Shown here piece by piece: positions 1 through 9,057 of a stretch of 64,000 nt of DNA. The stretch covers positions 124,001-188,000 of the forward strand of contig JAPOWH010000003.1 of the NCBI GenBank assembly GCA_026707735.1, given 5' to 3'. Below the pieces are notes generated by a model that was not told the DNA's origin, made no database searches, and saw nothing but the letters and a program-made list of their open reading frames with translations. The translations under genes and the position numbers were made by a program. Source of the DNA: Gammaproteobacteria bacterium. GTDB lineage: Bacteria; Pseudomonadota; Gammaproteobacteria; Pseudomonadales; Azotimanducaceae. Within the stretch, counting starts at the first letter, position 1. Every line of letters begins with the position of its first letter.

Positions 1-439
1 GCTCGAGAGCTAGAGCCATTCCTTTGATGTGCCCAGGAACTGCAATAGAGAGTGGTCCATGTACATTTGCGTCGTCCTTCACTTGGGGCCAATTGAATGA
101 AGACGCACCGGTTGCTTTTCCTGTAAGAGGGTAGTCTTCCGGTCGTGAATCCAATGGTGCTTTCATTCCAAATTCCACTACTGACACCTTGTCTTCAGAG
201 GCGGAATGCAATGTCATGAATCCGCCGCCTCCGATGCCGCTCATCCACGGCTCGACGGCTCCAAGTGCCAATCCCGCCGCAACGGAAGCATCAATGGCGT
301 TGCCTCCGCGACGAAGAACGAACGCTCCAACTTCCGATGCCATGTAATGTTGGGTGGAGACTAGTCCATTACTTCCAGTGGCGGCGGGCTTTCGGATGTT
401 CCAACGTTCGTGGAATGTGGGTGGAATTGTGAAATTCAA
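1..439 (-). CDS. Gamma-glutamyltransferase, N-terminal part (cut by window edge)
   Basis: The minus strand reads without interruption from 439 off the left edge. The first 145 or so residues match the N-terminal region of gamma-glutamyltranspeptidases: a GLVSTQHYMASEVGAFVLRR segment, then GGNAIDASVAAGLALG, then EPWMSGIGGGGFM, which are the family hallmarks near the substrate pocket. These enzymes are N-terminal-nucleophile hydrolases that cleave gamma-glutamyl bonds; the catalytic threonine would lie outside the window. I start at a TTG (437-439) because an AGGA stands seven bases before it and an in-frame stop lies just upstream. An internal ATG at 341-343 is possible but would cut into conserved sequence. 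No signal peptide is evident. Confidence 0.85.
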   Translation of the reverse strand, partial: MNFTIPPTFHERWNIRKPAATGSNGLVSTQHYMASEVGAFVLRRGGNAIDASVAAGLALGAVEPWMSGIGGGGFMTLHSASEDKVSVVEFGMKAPLDSRPEDYPLTGKATGASSFNWPQVKDDANVHGPLSIAVPGHIKGMALALE

Positions 440-655
440 TGGTGTTTCCTATCAATTGATCGTGGGCAGTCGAAACAAACGTGCAAATATTGCTTACGGC
501 GGTTTAGATGCTACTGGCAAAAGTTTCTTCCTAGCACTGACAACTCATGCACGCCAAAGTCACCTTATGTTGCACACCTACCTTGAGGCTCGGGATTCTG
601 TGATCTACAACAGACTGCCGGATTGAGCAAGCAAGGGCATGGTGTGGGGATTGTG

Positions 656-1792
656 CTAGAGACCAACCGTGTCATCGAATCGTTGCCAAAGCTCGGTGAG
701 ATCCAATACTTGGCCCCTTTCTCGCGACTGATCGATTTTGATTGCGGTGAGTCCTGCTTCCAATGCATCCAAGACCGACACCGGGAGAGGAGTGCCCTTG
801 TAGAGGTGTTCTGACAAGTCGTTCGCCATTTTCTCTTCTGCACCATAGTGCATGGACATTCCTTCATTCTTGTAGCTCGAGTCGAGAATGCACTCGCGCG
901 ATATTGCGTTGTGGACCTTGAGAAAGCCGCGCACGAAGTCTCCCTCTGCCATTCCCTTGCTTCCAATGACGCAAAAGCGACGAAAAGCATCTGGCGTATG
1001 CACGTTTGTGTGAAAGCAGAGGCGTACGCCGTTGCAGTACTCGATCAATGCAACTTGGTGGTCCACGATGTCTGTGTCCCCAGAAAAAGAACTTTCGGTT
1101 CGATTCCAAGTTGCTGGCCAACGGTTGTAGACGTGTTCGCCATCGAGGCTTTTGTTTTGTTCATCAAAGAAAGATCGTCCGCCGAAACTAGCGACTCTTC
1201 GAGGACGCGCTTGAACGAGCCCCGCATAGAGATCGAGGTCGTGGCAACATTTTTCCAACATGAAGCCTCCACTCATGCTGGTTTTTCTTCTCCAATCTCT
1301 AAAGAAAAACGCACCATGCACAGGTGGTATGTGTTCTGAGGCTTCTATGCTGATGATGCTACCCAACTTATCGCCTTGCGCCAATTCAACAAGATCTTGG
1401 TACAAGGGAGCGTACCTAAGAACCAGACCCACCATGACTTGATCGGTGCCATGTTTGCGCAGTTCATCAAGCAATCGAAAAGTCTCATCCTCCGTAGTGA
1501 CAATGGGCTTTTCGCAGAAGATCTTTTGTCCGTTGGCCAGCGCGGTACACAGCTGATCGCAATGGAATAGATTGGGTGAACCAATCATTAAAAGGTCGAG
1601 ATTTTCCTTGTCCAGCATTGGTTGCAAGTCCGCGTAAGAGCGCATTTTGCGGATTTGGTCCTGGCTCATGCGGCGAAAACCAGTAGGAGATGGATCCGCA
1701 TAGGCGACCAAATTGAAGTCGGGTATGACTTTAGGAAACACGTTCGCCAAATAGCCCATTCTGTCGCCAAGTCCGCAGATTCCCACTCTCAT
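656..1792 (-). CDS. Gfo/Idh/MocA-family NAD(P)-dependent oxidoreductase
   Basis: A 378-residue soluble protein. It begins with the Rossmann dinucleotide-binding segment VGICGLGDRMG, has an acidic strand end (AYADPSP), and carries the EKPIVT motif near residue 95, whose lysine is the usual catalytic residue of this family. The C-terminal two thirds form the expected substrate-binding domain (SGGFMLEKCCHDLDL and a late MHYGAEEKMANDLSEHL). Members oxidise or reduce sugars, inositols and related polyols, and the substrate cannot be read from sequence. It lies on the same strand as the gamma-glutamyltransferase, 216 bases upstream of it, too far to assume one operon. Length and motifs are normal and there is no sign of decay. 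Confidence 0.9.
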   Translation of the reverse strand: MRVGICGLGDRMGYLANVFPKVIPDFNLVAYADPSPTGFRRMSQDQIRKMRSYADLQPMLDKENLDLLMIGSPNLFHCDQLCTALANGQKIFCEKPIVTTEDETFRLLDELRKHGTDQVMVGLVLRYAPLYQDLVELAQGDKLGSIISIEASEHIPPVHGAFFFRDWRRKTSMSGGFMLEKCCHDLDLYAGLVQARPRRVASFGGRSFFDEQNKSLDGEHVYNRWPATWNRTESSFSGDTDIVDHQVALIEYCNGVRLCFHTNVHTPDAFRRFCVIGSKGMAEGDFVRGFLKVHNAISRECILDSSYKNEGMSMHYGAEEKMANDLSEHLYKGTPLPVSVLDALEAGLTAIKIDQSRERGQVLDLTELWQRFDDTVGL

Positions 1793-2000
1793 TGCCTAAG
1801 TTCCCGCAATTGAATTCTCCGGTTAGCGCATATGGTATTGACTAGGAGCATAGAGCTTTCGACACCGACAGTTCTGGTTGAAATGTTCTCCTCTTTGTTC
1901 ATCGCACTCCTGCTAGCACGTGCGACGACGAATCATGTAAGCTTAGTAGTTGTCGCCACTAGCGTGAGCAACACAAACGATTTCCAATCGGTTTTGGTCC

Positions 2001-2285
2001 ATGAAGCATCCTCGCCATCCAGGCTTATTGGTGGGGCACGACTGTCTCAAACCTCAAGGTATCAACGTAACCGAAGCAGCGCAATGGCTTGGTGTAAGTC
2101 GCAAACACCAATCTGACATCGTCAATTGCGACAGACGAGTTTCTCCGGAAATGGCAATACGCGTCAATAGGGCAGTTGGTGGCGGATTAGACACTTGGTA
2201 TCGTCTGCAATGTTCCTGGGACCTAGCCCAAGTAAAGAAGCACGCACACCGTATCCACGTCGAGCGGATTGGGTCGGCAGTTTGA
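2001..2285 (+). CDS. HigA-type addiction-module antitoxin (orphan)
   Basis: A 94-residue helix-turn-helix protein with the HigA order: an HPG motif near the N-terminus, LKPQGINVTEAAQWLGVSRK (the DNA-recognition helix), then RRVSPEMAIRVNRAVGGGLDTWY and RLQCSWDLAQVKK. HigA antitoxins bind and neutralise HigB ribosome-dependent mRNA interferases and repress their operon. The gene normally sits immediately downstream of higB. Here the 208 bases upstream contain no recognisable HigB sequence, so the antitoxin looks orphaned, either a relic or recruited as a regulator. No clear ribosome-binding site is seen. Confidence 0.75.
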   Translation: MKHPRHPGLLVGHDCLKPQGINVTEAAQWLGVSRKHQSDIVNCDRRVSPEMAIRVNRAVGGGLDTWYRLQCSWDLAQVKKHAHRIHVERIGSAV

Positions 2286-2497
2286 TTAGATGGCAACGAA
2301 GAAGTTTCTCGCGCGCTCGGGATCGATTGGCGAGGTGTTTTTCATCTCTATGATCGTCGCACATATTCGACTCATTGGCCCTGACACAGCAAAGTACATC
2401 TTGCTATGGTCACAAGACCTAAGCCTAGCTACCTCACGCAACAGCTGGAGGGAACCAATCAAATGTACACTCTGGCATCAGACGCAGAGTTCCTGAG

Positions 2498-3505
2498 GTG
2501 GCAGATCGTACGTTGTTAGATCCCTTTCCAATTGGCTGGTATTGGGTGGATTTCAGTAAGAACCTCGGAAAGAATCAGCTTCGTGGAAAGAAGTGGATGG
2601 GTAACGAGGTTGTCTACTGGCGTGATCGCGACGGCAGGGTTTGCATGGCCAAGGCAACTTGTCCTCACTTGGGCGCCAAGCTTTCGCCCAATATGGGAGG
2701 AAAGCTCCATGATGGATGTCTGGTCTGCCCTTATCATGGGTATACGTACGACGCGACTGGATCTTGTGTACGCACTAGGCATGGCCCTCCCAACGAACAT
2801 GTGCAGTTAAGCACGTTTTCCACAGTCGAAACCGGGGGAGTACTCATAGCGTTCTGGCATCCGGAAGGCCAGAAGCCAGATTGGACTCCACCAAGTATGG
2901 ACGGCCCCGAATGGTCGGAATTTACGTTCTACAAGGACGTTATTGCTGCTCATCCCCAAGAGGCATGTGAAAACGGAGTTGACCTAGCTCATCTCCCACA
3001 TGTTCACGGGTACAGAGAAGTTACGCAGATTGGCGAACCACAAATAGAAGGGCCAATGCTACAAACACGGTTCAAGCTGGTTCGTCGCGTCGGGTTACCC
3101 CGTTTCATAGGATTGAACCTAAATGTGGACGCAATCGTAACGCTTTGGGGGCTAGGAATGTCGACAATCGAACCTAGCATGGACTATGCAGGTGTATACA
3201 TTCGACAGCTTGCCATGATGTCCCCGATAGACGAGAAACGGACTTCGTTTGTGATGGGGTTGCAGCTCAAGAAGATCGGCAAGCCAAATGCACTGGTACC
3301 CGGTCTAGGATTGCTGCCAGCAAGCCTATTGAGGCATTGGATGCGATCGCTGTTCTTCAAAATCTATCGCCATGACATCTCACAGGACTATGTGATCTGG
3401 GAAAACAAGGACTTTCTCAAGTATCCCCGACTCGATTCCGCAGACAGCTCCATCATGCGCTTCAGACGCTTCAGCCAACAGTTTTACCCCAATCCTCAGT
3501 TTTGA
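2498..3505 (+). CDS. Rieske [2Fe-2S] oxygenase (KshA-like class)
   Basis: A 335-residue soluble oxygenase component. The N-terminal Rieske domain holds C55-P-H57 and C77-P-Y-H80, the Cys2His2 cluster ligands. The catalytic domain has the segment GVDLAHLPHVHG near residues 160-172, matching the Asp/His facial triad that binds mononuclear iron. Such proteins take electrons from a separate reductase and hydroxylate or cleave aromatic rings or steroid-like substrates; 3-ketosteroid 9-hydroxylase and related single-component-type oxygenases are the closest layout. The substrate is not readable. The start is a GTG at 2498; no in-frame ATG was found within the roughly 100 bases above it. No reductase gene is adjacent. 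Confidence 0.85.
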   Translation: MADRTLLDPFPIGWYWVDFSKNLGKNQLRGKKWMGNEVVYWRDRDGRVCMAKATCPHLGAKLSPNMGGKLHDGCLVCPYHGYTYDATGSCVRTRHGPPNEHVQLSTFSTVETGGVLIAFWHPEGQKPDWTPPSMDGPEWSEFTFYKDVIAAHPQEACENGVDLAHLPHVHGYREVTQIGEPQIEGPMLQTRFKLVRRVGLPRFIGLNLNVDAIVTLWGLGMSTIEPSMDYAGVYIRQLAMMSPIDEKRTSFVMGLQLKKIGKPNALVPGLGLLPASLLRHWMRSLFFKIYRHDISQDYVIWENKDFLKYPRLDSADSSIMRFRRFSQQFYPNPQF

Positions 3506-3587
3506 TACCACTCGGGTTGAGGCAGTGAAGCGCTTTGCGTGAGAGGGTAAGGAGCGTTTTTCGTAAACATGCAGTTGAGCTGCTTGA

Positions 3588-3839
3588 ACGCTCGGACTGC
3601 GATTAGGTGGCCGTAACGGCTTTATCGCTTACCGGTGCAACGATGACGCTCAAGTTTTAGGTGCTGGCGTTCCTTACCATGCAGGTTTCGATGCTCCTAC
3701 GTTTGGTTGCGAAGGCGAGAAGGATGGACGTCGACACACTATAACCGCCCACGCAGATGAGGTCATTCTGGAGGCCTTAGCGCTAGAGTGTTGCAATAGA
3801 GATATGTACGGCGACATGCAATTGCTACGAAGCAAGTAA
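3588..3839 (+). pseudogene. Remnant of a cytidine/dCMP deaminase-like protein
   Basis: This 84-codon open frame has no usable start codon but reads like protein. It contains LGAGVPYHAGFDAP, then GRRHTITAHADEVILEALAL, where HAD(E) lies at the place of the HAE/HAD zinc-and-proton-shuttle motif of cytidine and deoxycytidylate deaminases, following the usual G-x-G-x-P loop. The downstream PCxxC zinc half is absent, because the frame ends at 3837-3839 soon after the motif. I read it as the N-terminal half of a degraded deaminase. The family call rests on one motif and its surroundings. Confidence 0.35.
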
Positions 3840-4316
3840 ATACCTACAACAACAGAGGCCAATTGGTTAGCATGGAAATTTTGGAAGCTGCTAGTGTTAC
3901 AAACTTGCGTTGCACGTAACGATTACGTGCAACTCTAGGTGAATTCAAATGGGCCAATATAAGTAAGATGCCCTGCATGTGAGATGAGCTTAGGTTAATG
4001 GAAGCGTTGGAATCGTGACTTTCACGAGTTGTAAGGATGTCGTCTCCCTAATTCGCTTGGCTCAATTTTGTGGCAACATCGGGATAGACAATATTCGCGC
4101 GTCTATGTTCGACTTGTCTGTAGGACCATCGCTCCCACTAAGCACTAGGGTTCACGATGCTTTGGTAGGAAACTTTTTGTAAAATCCTCATTGGAACCAA
4201 TCCACATGCGAATCCTCCAATTTGGGATTGGCTATGTTTAGCTGTCGTTCATTCGACTTCGGCCTCCACTACAGGCGGGATCCTTCAAGGCATGGGCAGT
4301 CAGTCGAACTGACGAT
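3840..4316. other. Intergenic stretch without a recognisable gene
   Basis: No open frame with protein-like composition is seen on either strand. It lies between the deaminase remnant and the convergent 3' end of the repeat protein at 4317. No clear hairpin terminator was found. It probably contains more decayed sequence. Confidence 0.5.
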
Positions 4317-5762
4317 TTAGTGTTCGTGTCCGTCCTGCGTATCAACTCGGAAACGAATGACACGTCTATGCTGTTTCGGCATAAGTTCTATGGCCAACAG
4401 ATCCGTGGGATTCAGGTAAGTCTTAGCCCGATCAATTTGCTTGGAAGTAAGGGCCAAGGTTGCCTGGTTCTGAATAAGAAGATTCTTGGCTACGCTGGAT
4501 CGCCATTTCTCGGGGAAGCTCTCCATGTGTTCTAGCAAACTGCCAGCGCGCTCTGCGCCCCAAAAAATCGACATTACGTTGTAGTAGAATTCGCGTCGAT
4601 TCGGCGCCAGTCTTTGTCCCAATTCAATGGCACGTTCAAAGTCCTGGTGCTCCATCACCATAATTCGACCAACTGCACCATATGCGGTGTCAGAGGTCTC
4701 ACCACTGCGAACTCGTTCCAACATTTCAAGTGCCAAATCGACATTTCGCGACGCGGCCACCTCAATTACCCCCGCCTCCAGTCCGACGTTATTGATTGGC
4801 GTCTGGAGGGCGATCTGCAGTGCCGTTTCAGGATCGGACTTCGCATAAGTGCGAAGCAACTCATCCATCACTTCATTCCGAATGTCCTCACTTGAAAACT
4901 CTTGAGAGCGTGCCCAAGCTATAGCTGCGTTCGCATCGCTCTCCACCCAGTAAGCAGCAATCTCTTTTGCCAAAATCGATTCCTGAGGATTGCCGAAGTA
5001 CGCCGCTAGGAATTCGACTGCGGATTCTGGCGTCCTCCGTGCGGTGGCCATGATCGCTGATTCCTCCACAAGGCTCCGCACATTGTCAGGAATAACTTCC
5101 AGCTCGGCCAGCACGACATCGGGTTCCCTTTCAGCCCAAGCTACCGCAACGATCCGCTGAAGAACGCGCCGATAGATGTCGGATTCAGGAAGTGATGAAG
5201 CAGCTTGCAATGCAGCGCGTGGGTCCCTCTTAGCCCAATCTAGTGCGATTTCGTCCATAGCCCACTCTCGTGTTAGGCCGGTGAGTTCTGCAACCTGCTC
5301 AAGTCTCTTCGACCATCCAAGCTTTGAGGTGCGAGCAAGAACCACTTGCATAAAGGTCTCACGCAGTGCCGGATCCATTGGAGTTGAATGAATCTGCTCT
5401 AGGATCGCAACCCCTTGGTCATCCAACCAGGTCTCCGCTGTTTGTATAAGCTGCGTGACTTGCTCCGCATCGTTGACATCGTCGGATGTTAAGCTTTTCC
5501 ACAATTGACCAGGATCCTGCATAGATCGATTTTCCACTGTCGGAGGCGTCTCCTGCATCGCTTGTTGCTCTCCATTGGACTGTTTACTATCCGAGTCCGA
5601 CTCTTCGCTCTTGGAAACTCGATTTTCGACTTGGTTGCTGTCTTGCAGCGGTCTATCATGGAGGGATAAAGGAATCAATAGCGCGAGCAATACTGCTGCA
5701 ACTGCCGTGACGCTAGCTCCAAGTATTAATCCAAGTAGGAATTGCCCTCTGCCTTGTTCCAT
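4317..5762 (-). CDS. Membrane-anchored helical-repeat protein of unknown function
   Basis: A 481-residue protein with one N-terminal membrane segment (FLLGLILGASVTAVAAVLLA, residues 8-27), an acidic Ser/Gln/Glu-rich linker to about residue 90, and then about ten helical repeats of roughly 30-35 residues. The repeats have the pattern A-x-x-W-A-x-x-(D/E)-P-x-x-A-L, for example DWAKRDPRAALQAASSLP, AWAEREPDVVLAELEVIP and TYAKSDPETALQIALQTP. The pattern suggests an alpha-solenoid exposed in the periplasm, perhaps a scaffold. No catalytic motif is visible. A conventional ATG preceded by AT-rich sequence is used as the start. It faces away from gdhA; the 263 bases between them should hold both promoters. 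Confidence 0.75.
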   Translation of the reverse strand: MEQGRGQFLLGLILGASVTAVAAVLLALLIPLSLHDRPLQDSNQVENRVSKSEESDSDSKQSNGEQQAMQETPPTVENRSMQDPGQLWKSLTSDDVNDAEQVTQLIQTAETWLDDQGVAILEQIHSTPMDPALRETFMQVVLARTSKLGWSKRLEQVAELTGLTREWAMDEIALDWAKRDPRAALQAASSLPESDIYRRVLQRIVAVAWAEREPDVVLAELEVIPDNVRSLVEESAIMATARRTPESAVEFLAAYFGNPQESILAKEIAAYWVESDANAAIAWARSQEFSSEDIRNEVMDELLRTYAKSDPETALQIALQTPINNVGLEAGVIEVAASRNVDLALEMLERVRSGETSDTAYGAVGRIMVMEHQDFERAIELGQRLAPNRREFYYNVMSIFWGAERAGSLLEHMESFPEKWRSSVAKNLLIQNQATLALTSKQIDRAKTYLNPTDLLAIELMPKQHRRVIRFRVDTQDGHEH

Positions 5763-6025
5763 TGATCCGATTTTTCAAGTTTCCCATCGATAGAATTTTA
5801 GACACTCGACGAGCACGAATATCTTGACTACATCGGATACATTGGCAGCCGCGTTGAGAAGACAACCAGAATGCCAAGGATCACGTCAAACAACCCGGAA
5901 ACTACTCCCAGCTCGATTCACTATCGCGAAAATCGCGTCCTAAATTACGTCTAGTTCAGTCTCTGCAACTTGCTTTATTGAGATAATGTAGTTAGAGACA
6001 GATTTTTCACTACTAGGAATAGCTA

Positions 6026-7387
6026 ATGCTAGTACTTAAGACGGCACATTTGAAAGGGCTGGATCAGTTCATGGCTGGTCTCAGACAGCGAAATCCCCAT
6101 GAAACTGAGTTTCACCAGGCAGTTGAGGAAGTCGTGGAGTCTGTAATGCCTTGGTACCTCCAGCACGAAGAATACAGAAAAGCGCGAATTTTGGAACGTG
6201 TAGTAGAGCCAGACCGGGTCCTTAGCTTTCGAGTCACGTGGGAAACCGACGACGGCGACATAGAGGTCAATCGAGGGTGGCGCATTCAGTTCAACCATAC
6301 CTTGGGACCCTATAAGGGGGGACTGCGTTTCCATCCCACCGTAGATCAAAGCGTATTGAAGTTTCTTGCATTCGAGCAGATTTTCAAGAACAGTCTCACC
6401 GGTCTACCGATGGGAGGAGCAAAGGGAGGCGCAAATTTCGAACCCAAGGGCAGAAGTGACCGCGAGGTTATGCGTTTCTGTCAGTCCTTCATGTCTGAAC
6501 TCCATCGTCACATTGGCGAAGACGTCGATATTCCCGCGGGCGACATTGGAGTCGGTTCGCGGGAGATCAGCTATCTGTTTGCCCAGTACATGCGAATGCA
6601 GAATCGATGGGCGGGCGTGATCACCGGCAAGTCGCTGGCCTATGGCGGAAGTGCGGTCCGTACGGAGGCCACGGGCTATGGGTGCGTCTATTTTTGCGAA
6701 AACATGCTGAATCATGTTGGGTCATCGCTTAGCGGCAAGACTGTCGCGATCAGTGGAAGCGGGAACGTGGCGATCTACGCTGCGGAGAAAGCGCTTCAAA
6801 TGGGAGCGAAGGTTGTCACTCTAAGTGATTCGGGCGGGTTTGTTTTCATCAAGGACGGGCTGAACGAAGCGCAGCTGAAATTTGTGCGGCAGTTGAAAGA
6901 GCAGCGACGCGGTAGGATTTCCGAGTTCGCAGAGCGATATAAGGCAGTGGAATTTCACCCTTCCGCTAGACCTTGGGGAGTGAATTGTCAGATTGCCATG
7001 CCATGCGCAACACAAAACGAGCTTGATGCCAAGGATGCAAAGACGCTATGTGGCAATGGCGTCATGGCTGTTTCTGAAGGCGCGAACATGCCGTTGACAG
7101 CGGAAGCAGCCCATCTGTTTGCCGAGCGCAAGGTTCTGCATGCGCCTGGAAAGGCTTCAAATGCAGGCGGTGTAGCTGTGAGCGGCCTCGAGCAAAGCCA
7201 AAACTCGCAGCGCATAAGCTGGCCCCGAGAGGAAGTGGATCGTCGTTTGCAGACAATCATGTTTGAGATACATCAGCAATGCATCCAGCACGGCGCCGAA
7301 ATCGGCCACGTGGATTATGTCACGGGCGCGAACATAGCTGGATTCAAGAAAGTTGCTGACACGATGCTGGCATATGGAGTGGTGTAG
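6026..7387 (+). CDS. gdhA: NADP-type glutamate dehydrogenase
   Basis: A 453-residue homologue of hexameric bacterial glutamate dehydrogenase, which interconverts 2-oxoglutarate plus ammonia and glutamate. The active-site signature LPMGGAKGG lies at residues 127-135, with its lysine. KGGLRFHP and DIPAGDIGVGSREISYLFAQY follow the family order. GSGNVAIYAAEKALQMGAKV is the dinucleotide-binding loop near residues 245-265. EGANMPLTAEA and GKASNAGGVAVSGLEQSQN close the fold. Length and motifs are canonical for the small NADP(H)-type enzymes. A TAGGA stands about nine bases before the ATG. It appears monocistronic, in divergent arrangement with the repeat protein. It is a housekeeping nitrogen-assimilation gene. 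Confidence 0.95.
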   Translation: MLVLKTAHLKGLDQFMAGLRQRNPHETEFHQAVEEVVESVMPWYLQHEEYRKARILERVVEPDRVLSFRVTWETDDGDIEVNRGWRIQFNHTLGPYKGGLRFHPTVDQSVLKFLAFEQIFKNSLTGLPMGGAKGGANFEPKGRSDREVMRFCQSFMSELHRHIGEDVDIPAGDIGVGSREISYLFAQYMRMQNRWAGVITGKSLAYGGSAVRTEATGYGCVYFCENMLNHVGSSLSGKTVAISGSGNVAIYAAEKALQMGAKVVTLSDSGGFVFIKDGLNEAQLKFVRQLKEQRRGRISEFAERYKAVEFHPSARPWGVNCQIAMPCATQNELDAKDAKTLCGNGVMAVSEGANMPLTAEAAHLFAERKVLHAPGKASNAGGVAVSGLEQSQNSQRISWPREEVDRRLQTIMFEIHQQCIQHGAEIGHVDYVTGANIAGFKKVADTMLAYGVV

Positions 7388-7583
7388 AACCTTGTCACAG
7401 CGCCAGGTGTCGACGAGCGGCCGCATCGAATGCACGGGTGAGACCGGCTCTCATTTTGAGACTTAAATCTCAATAGCCTGCACCGGGCGTTGTTGTTGCA
7501 ACAATTGATTCCTGGGGATTCGTATACCCAACCAATCGATCGACTTTAGTCTTGGTCGAAGTCCTCTAACAGGCTAGTCTGGG

Positions 7584-8765
7584 TCATAGATCCTCCACAG
7601 GCAGCAAATCGCGAGCAAGACCCAGTCTATGAGCATTGTGAAAGTGCTGCAATGCTATCTCGTTTCGTCCTAGCACGATCTCTGGAGGAGTTCCACGCTC
7701 CGCATTAACTTGCATGTCTTCTGCGATTGCATAGTCCTCATTTTCGACCACAGCCCGAAACCTCTTCATTCTGTCAGAATGGGCGGCCTCATGATCGTCG
7801 AAGTACTTCCGCACCTTGGGGTCGATGTACCAGGTATGCATCGTTCGAGACTTAGAGGGAGAGTGATCGAGCGGAAATATGCGCAAGAAGTCCACACCAA
7901 ACGCATCCACCATCATGATCACGTTTGGATAGAAGAAATACACGGTGTAGGTGATCTGCTTGTAGGGCCATTTCTCGCGAATCGGCATCAGCATTCTCAT
8001 CAAATTCAGCTTTTCGTTGGCAATAACCATGCGAAGGTTCTTCTCAAAGCTGTGAAAGGTTTGTGCATTGCCTACAACTTCCTTGTCCAACGTCTTGGTG
8101 TGGAGGACATTTAGGTGATATATCTCACCATAGGAATCAACGCCAATCTTCCAGTTCATTCTGGCGTCGATGATTTGTGTGCCAGCGACTGCATACTCTG
8201 GAAAATTCCAGTGCATGAGATCGCGCTGAAGACCCGCAAGACAGTCGTTTTCGTCAATCGGATCTCCAGGTGTCGGTCGTACCCATAAAGTTCCATGCAA
8301 TTCCGCGCATGGCAACTTGATGAGTCCCAAATCTAAGCTCGAGACATCTCCAAAGTGGTTGCTCTTGTTGACCGAAAGCAATTTCCCGTCAATGCCATAG
8401 GTCCAAGCATGGAACGGGCAGGTGAAGCGTAGTTTTGTGCCTCGTCCTTCGGGCACGACAAGGCTACCTCGATGTCTACATGCGTTCGCGTACGCCTGGA
8501 ATTTGCCGTCGCCGTTTCTGACCATGAGAATTGGCACGCCTGACGCATTGTCTGACCAGTATGTGTTTGGTTCTGGCAGTTCGGAGGACAGGCCCATGCA
8601 TAGCGGAGTGTTGCGAAAGAAAACCTCGTACTCTTGCTCCAAGAGGTCCGGACACGTGAAATCCGTTATGGGAGCTCGCATGATGCCGCCGGCATCCGCA
8701 GTCGTGTCGTTCGCTATGTGGTCCGTGAGAACATCCAATATACGAACTCGTTCAGACTCATCCAC
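7584..8765 (-). CDS. Rieske aromatic-ring-hydroxylating dioxygenase, alpha-subunit type
   Basis: A 393-residue large-subunit-type Rieske oxygenase, distinct from the one at 2498. The Rieske ligands are in ACRHRGSLVVPEGRG and FTCPFHAWTYG, near residues 95-125. The mononuclear iron site is KIGVDSYGEIYHLNVLHTKT, around residue 205, matching the E/D-x-YH-x(4)-H pattern of the alpha subunits. The family (phenylpropionate dioxygenase and related proteins) hydroxylates aromatic acids, carnitine-like amines and others. No small subunit or reductase is adjacent, so function depends on partners elsewhere. The start is a GTG with AAGGAG nine to ten bases upstream, which supports it over later ATGs. It is transcribed convergently with gdhA. 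Confidence 0.88.
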   Translation of the reverse strand: MDESERVRILDVLTDHIANDTTADAGGIMRAPITDFTCPDLLEQEYEVFFRNTPLCMGLSSELPEPNTYWSDNASGVPILMVRNGDGKFQAYANACRHRGSLVVPEGRGTKLRFTCPFHAWTYGIDGKLLSVNKSNHFGDVSSLDLGLIKLPCAELHGTLWVRPTPGDPIDENDCLAGLQRDLMHWNFPEYAVAGTQIIDARMNWKIGVDSYGEIYHLNVLHTKTLDKEVVGNAQTFHSFEKNLRMVIANEKLNLMRMLMPIREKWPYKQITYTVYFFYPNVIMMVDAFGVDFLRIFPLDHSPSKSRTMHTWYIDPKVRKYFDDHEAAHSDRMKRFRAVVENEDYAIAEDMQVNAERGTPPEIVLGRNEIALQHFHNAHRLGLARDLLPVEDL

Positions 8766-8996
8766 TAGTCGATGCTCCTTAATGCGCCTTGAGGAATATC
8801 TAGCGTTGACAGAATAGTTTGTTTGTCAGTGCATTACAACTGAGTTCGAAGTTGACTCACTGAACCTTGCCAACTCGCCGTTGAAGTCTCAGGGAGTTCG
8901 GTCCCAATTTAGTAGCGAATTACGTTCACAACGACTAGAAGCATCGAGCAACCTCTGGTGTTGTGCCACGTGCCATTTAGCCAGACATTCGCCAAA

Positions 8997-9016
8997 CACT
9001 GTATATATGTATAATA
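8997..9016 (+). promoter_or_regulatory. LexA-box-like element overlapping a -10 sequence upstream of the ParB gene
   Basis: The 20 bases agree with the E. coli LexA consensus at 16 positions, including an intact left CTGTATATAT half, while the right CAG half is altered. The element overlaps a perfect TATAAT (9010-9015) about 43 bases before the ATG of the ParB-like gene. Comparable elements lie before two other ICE genes, at 15392 and 35219. It may be a LexA site or the site of an ICE-specific regulator. Confidence 0.45.
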
Positions 9017-9057
9017 GTGGCGTGAATCTCACAAGAGAAGACTAGATCGCCTAGTTC

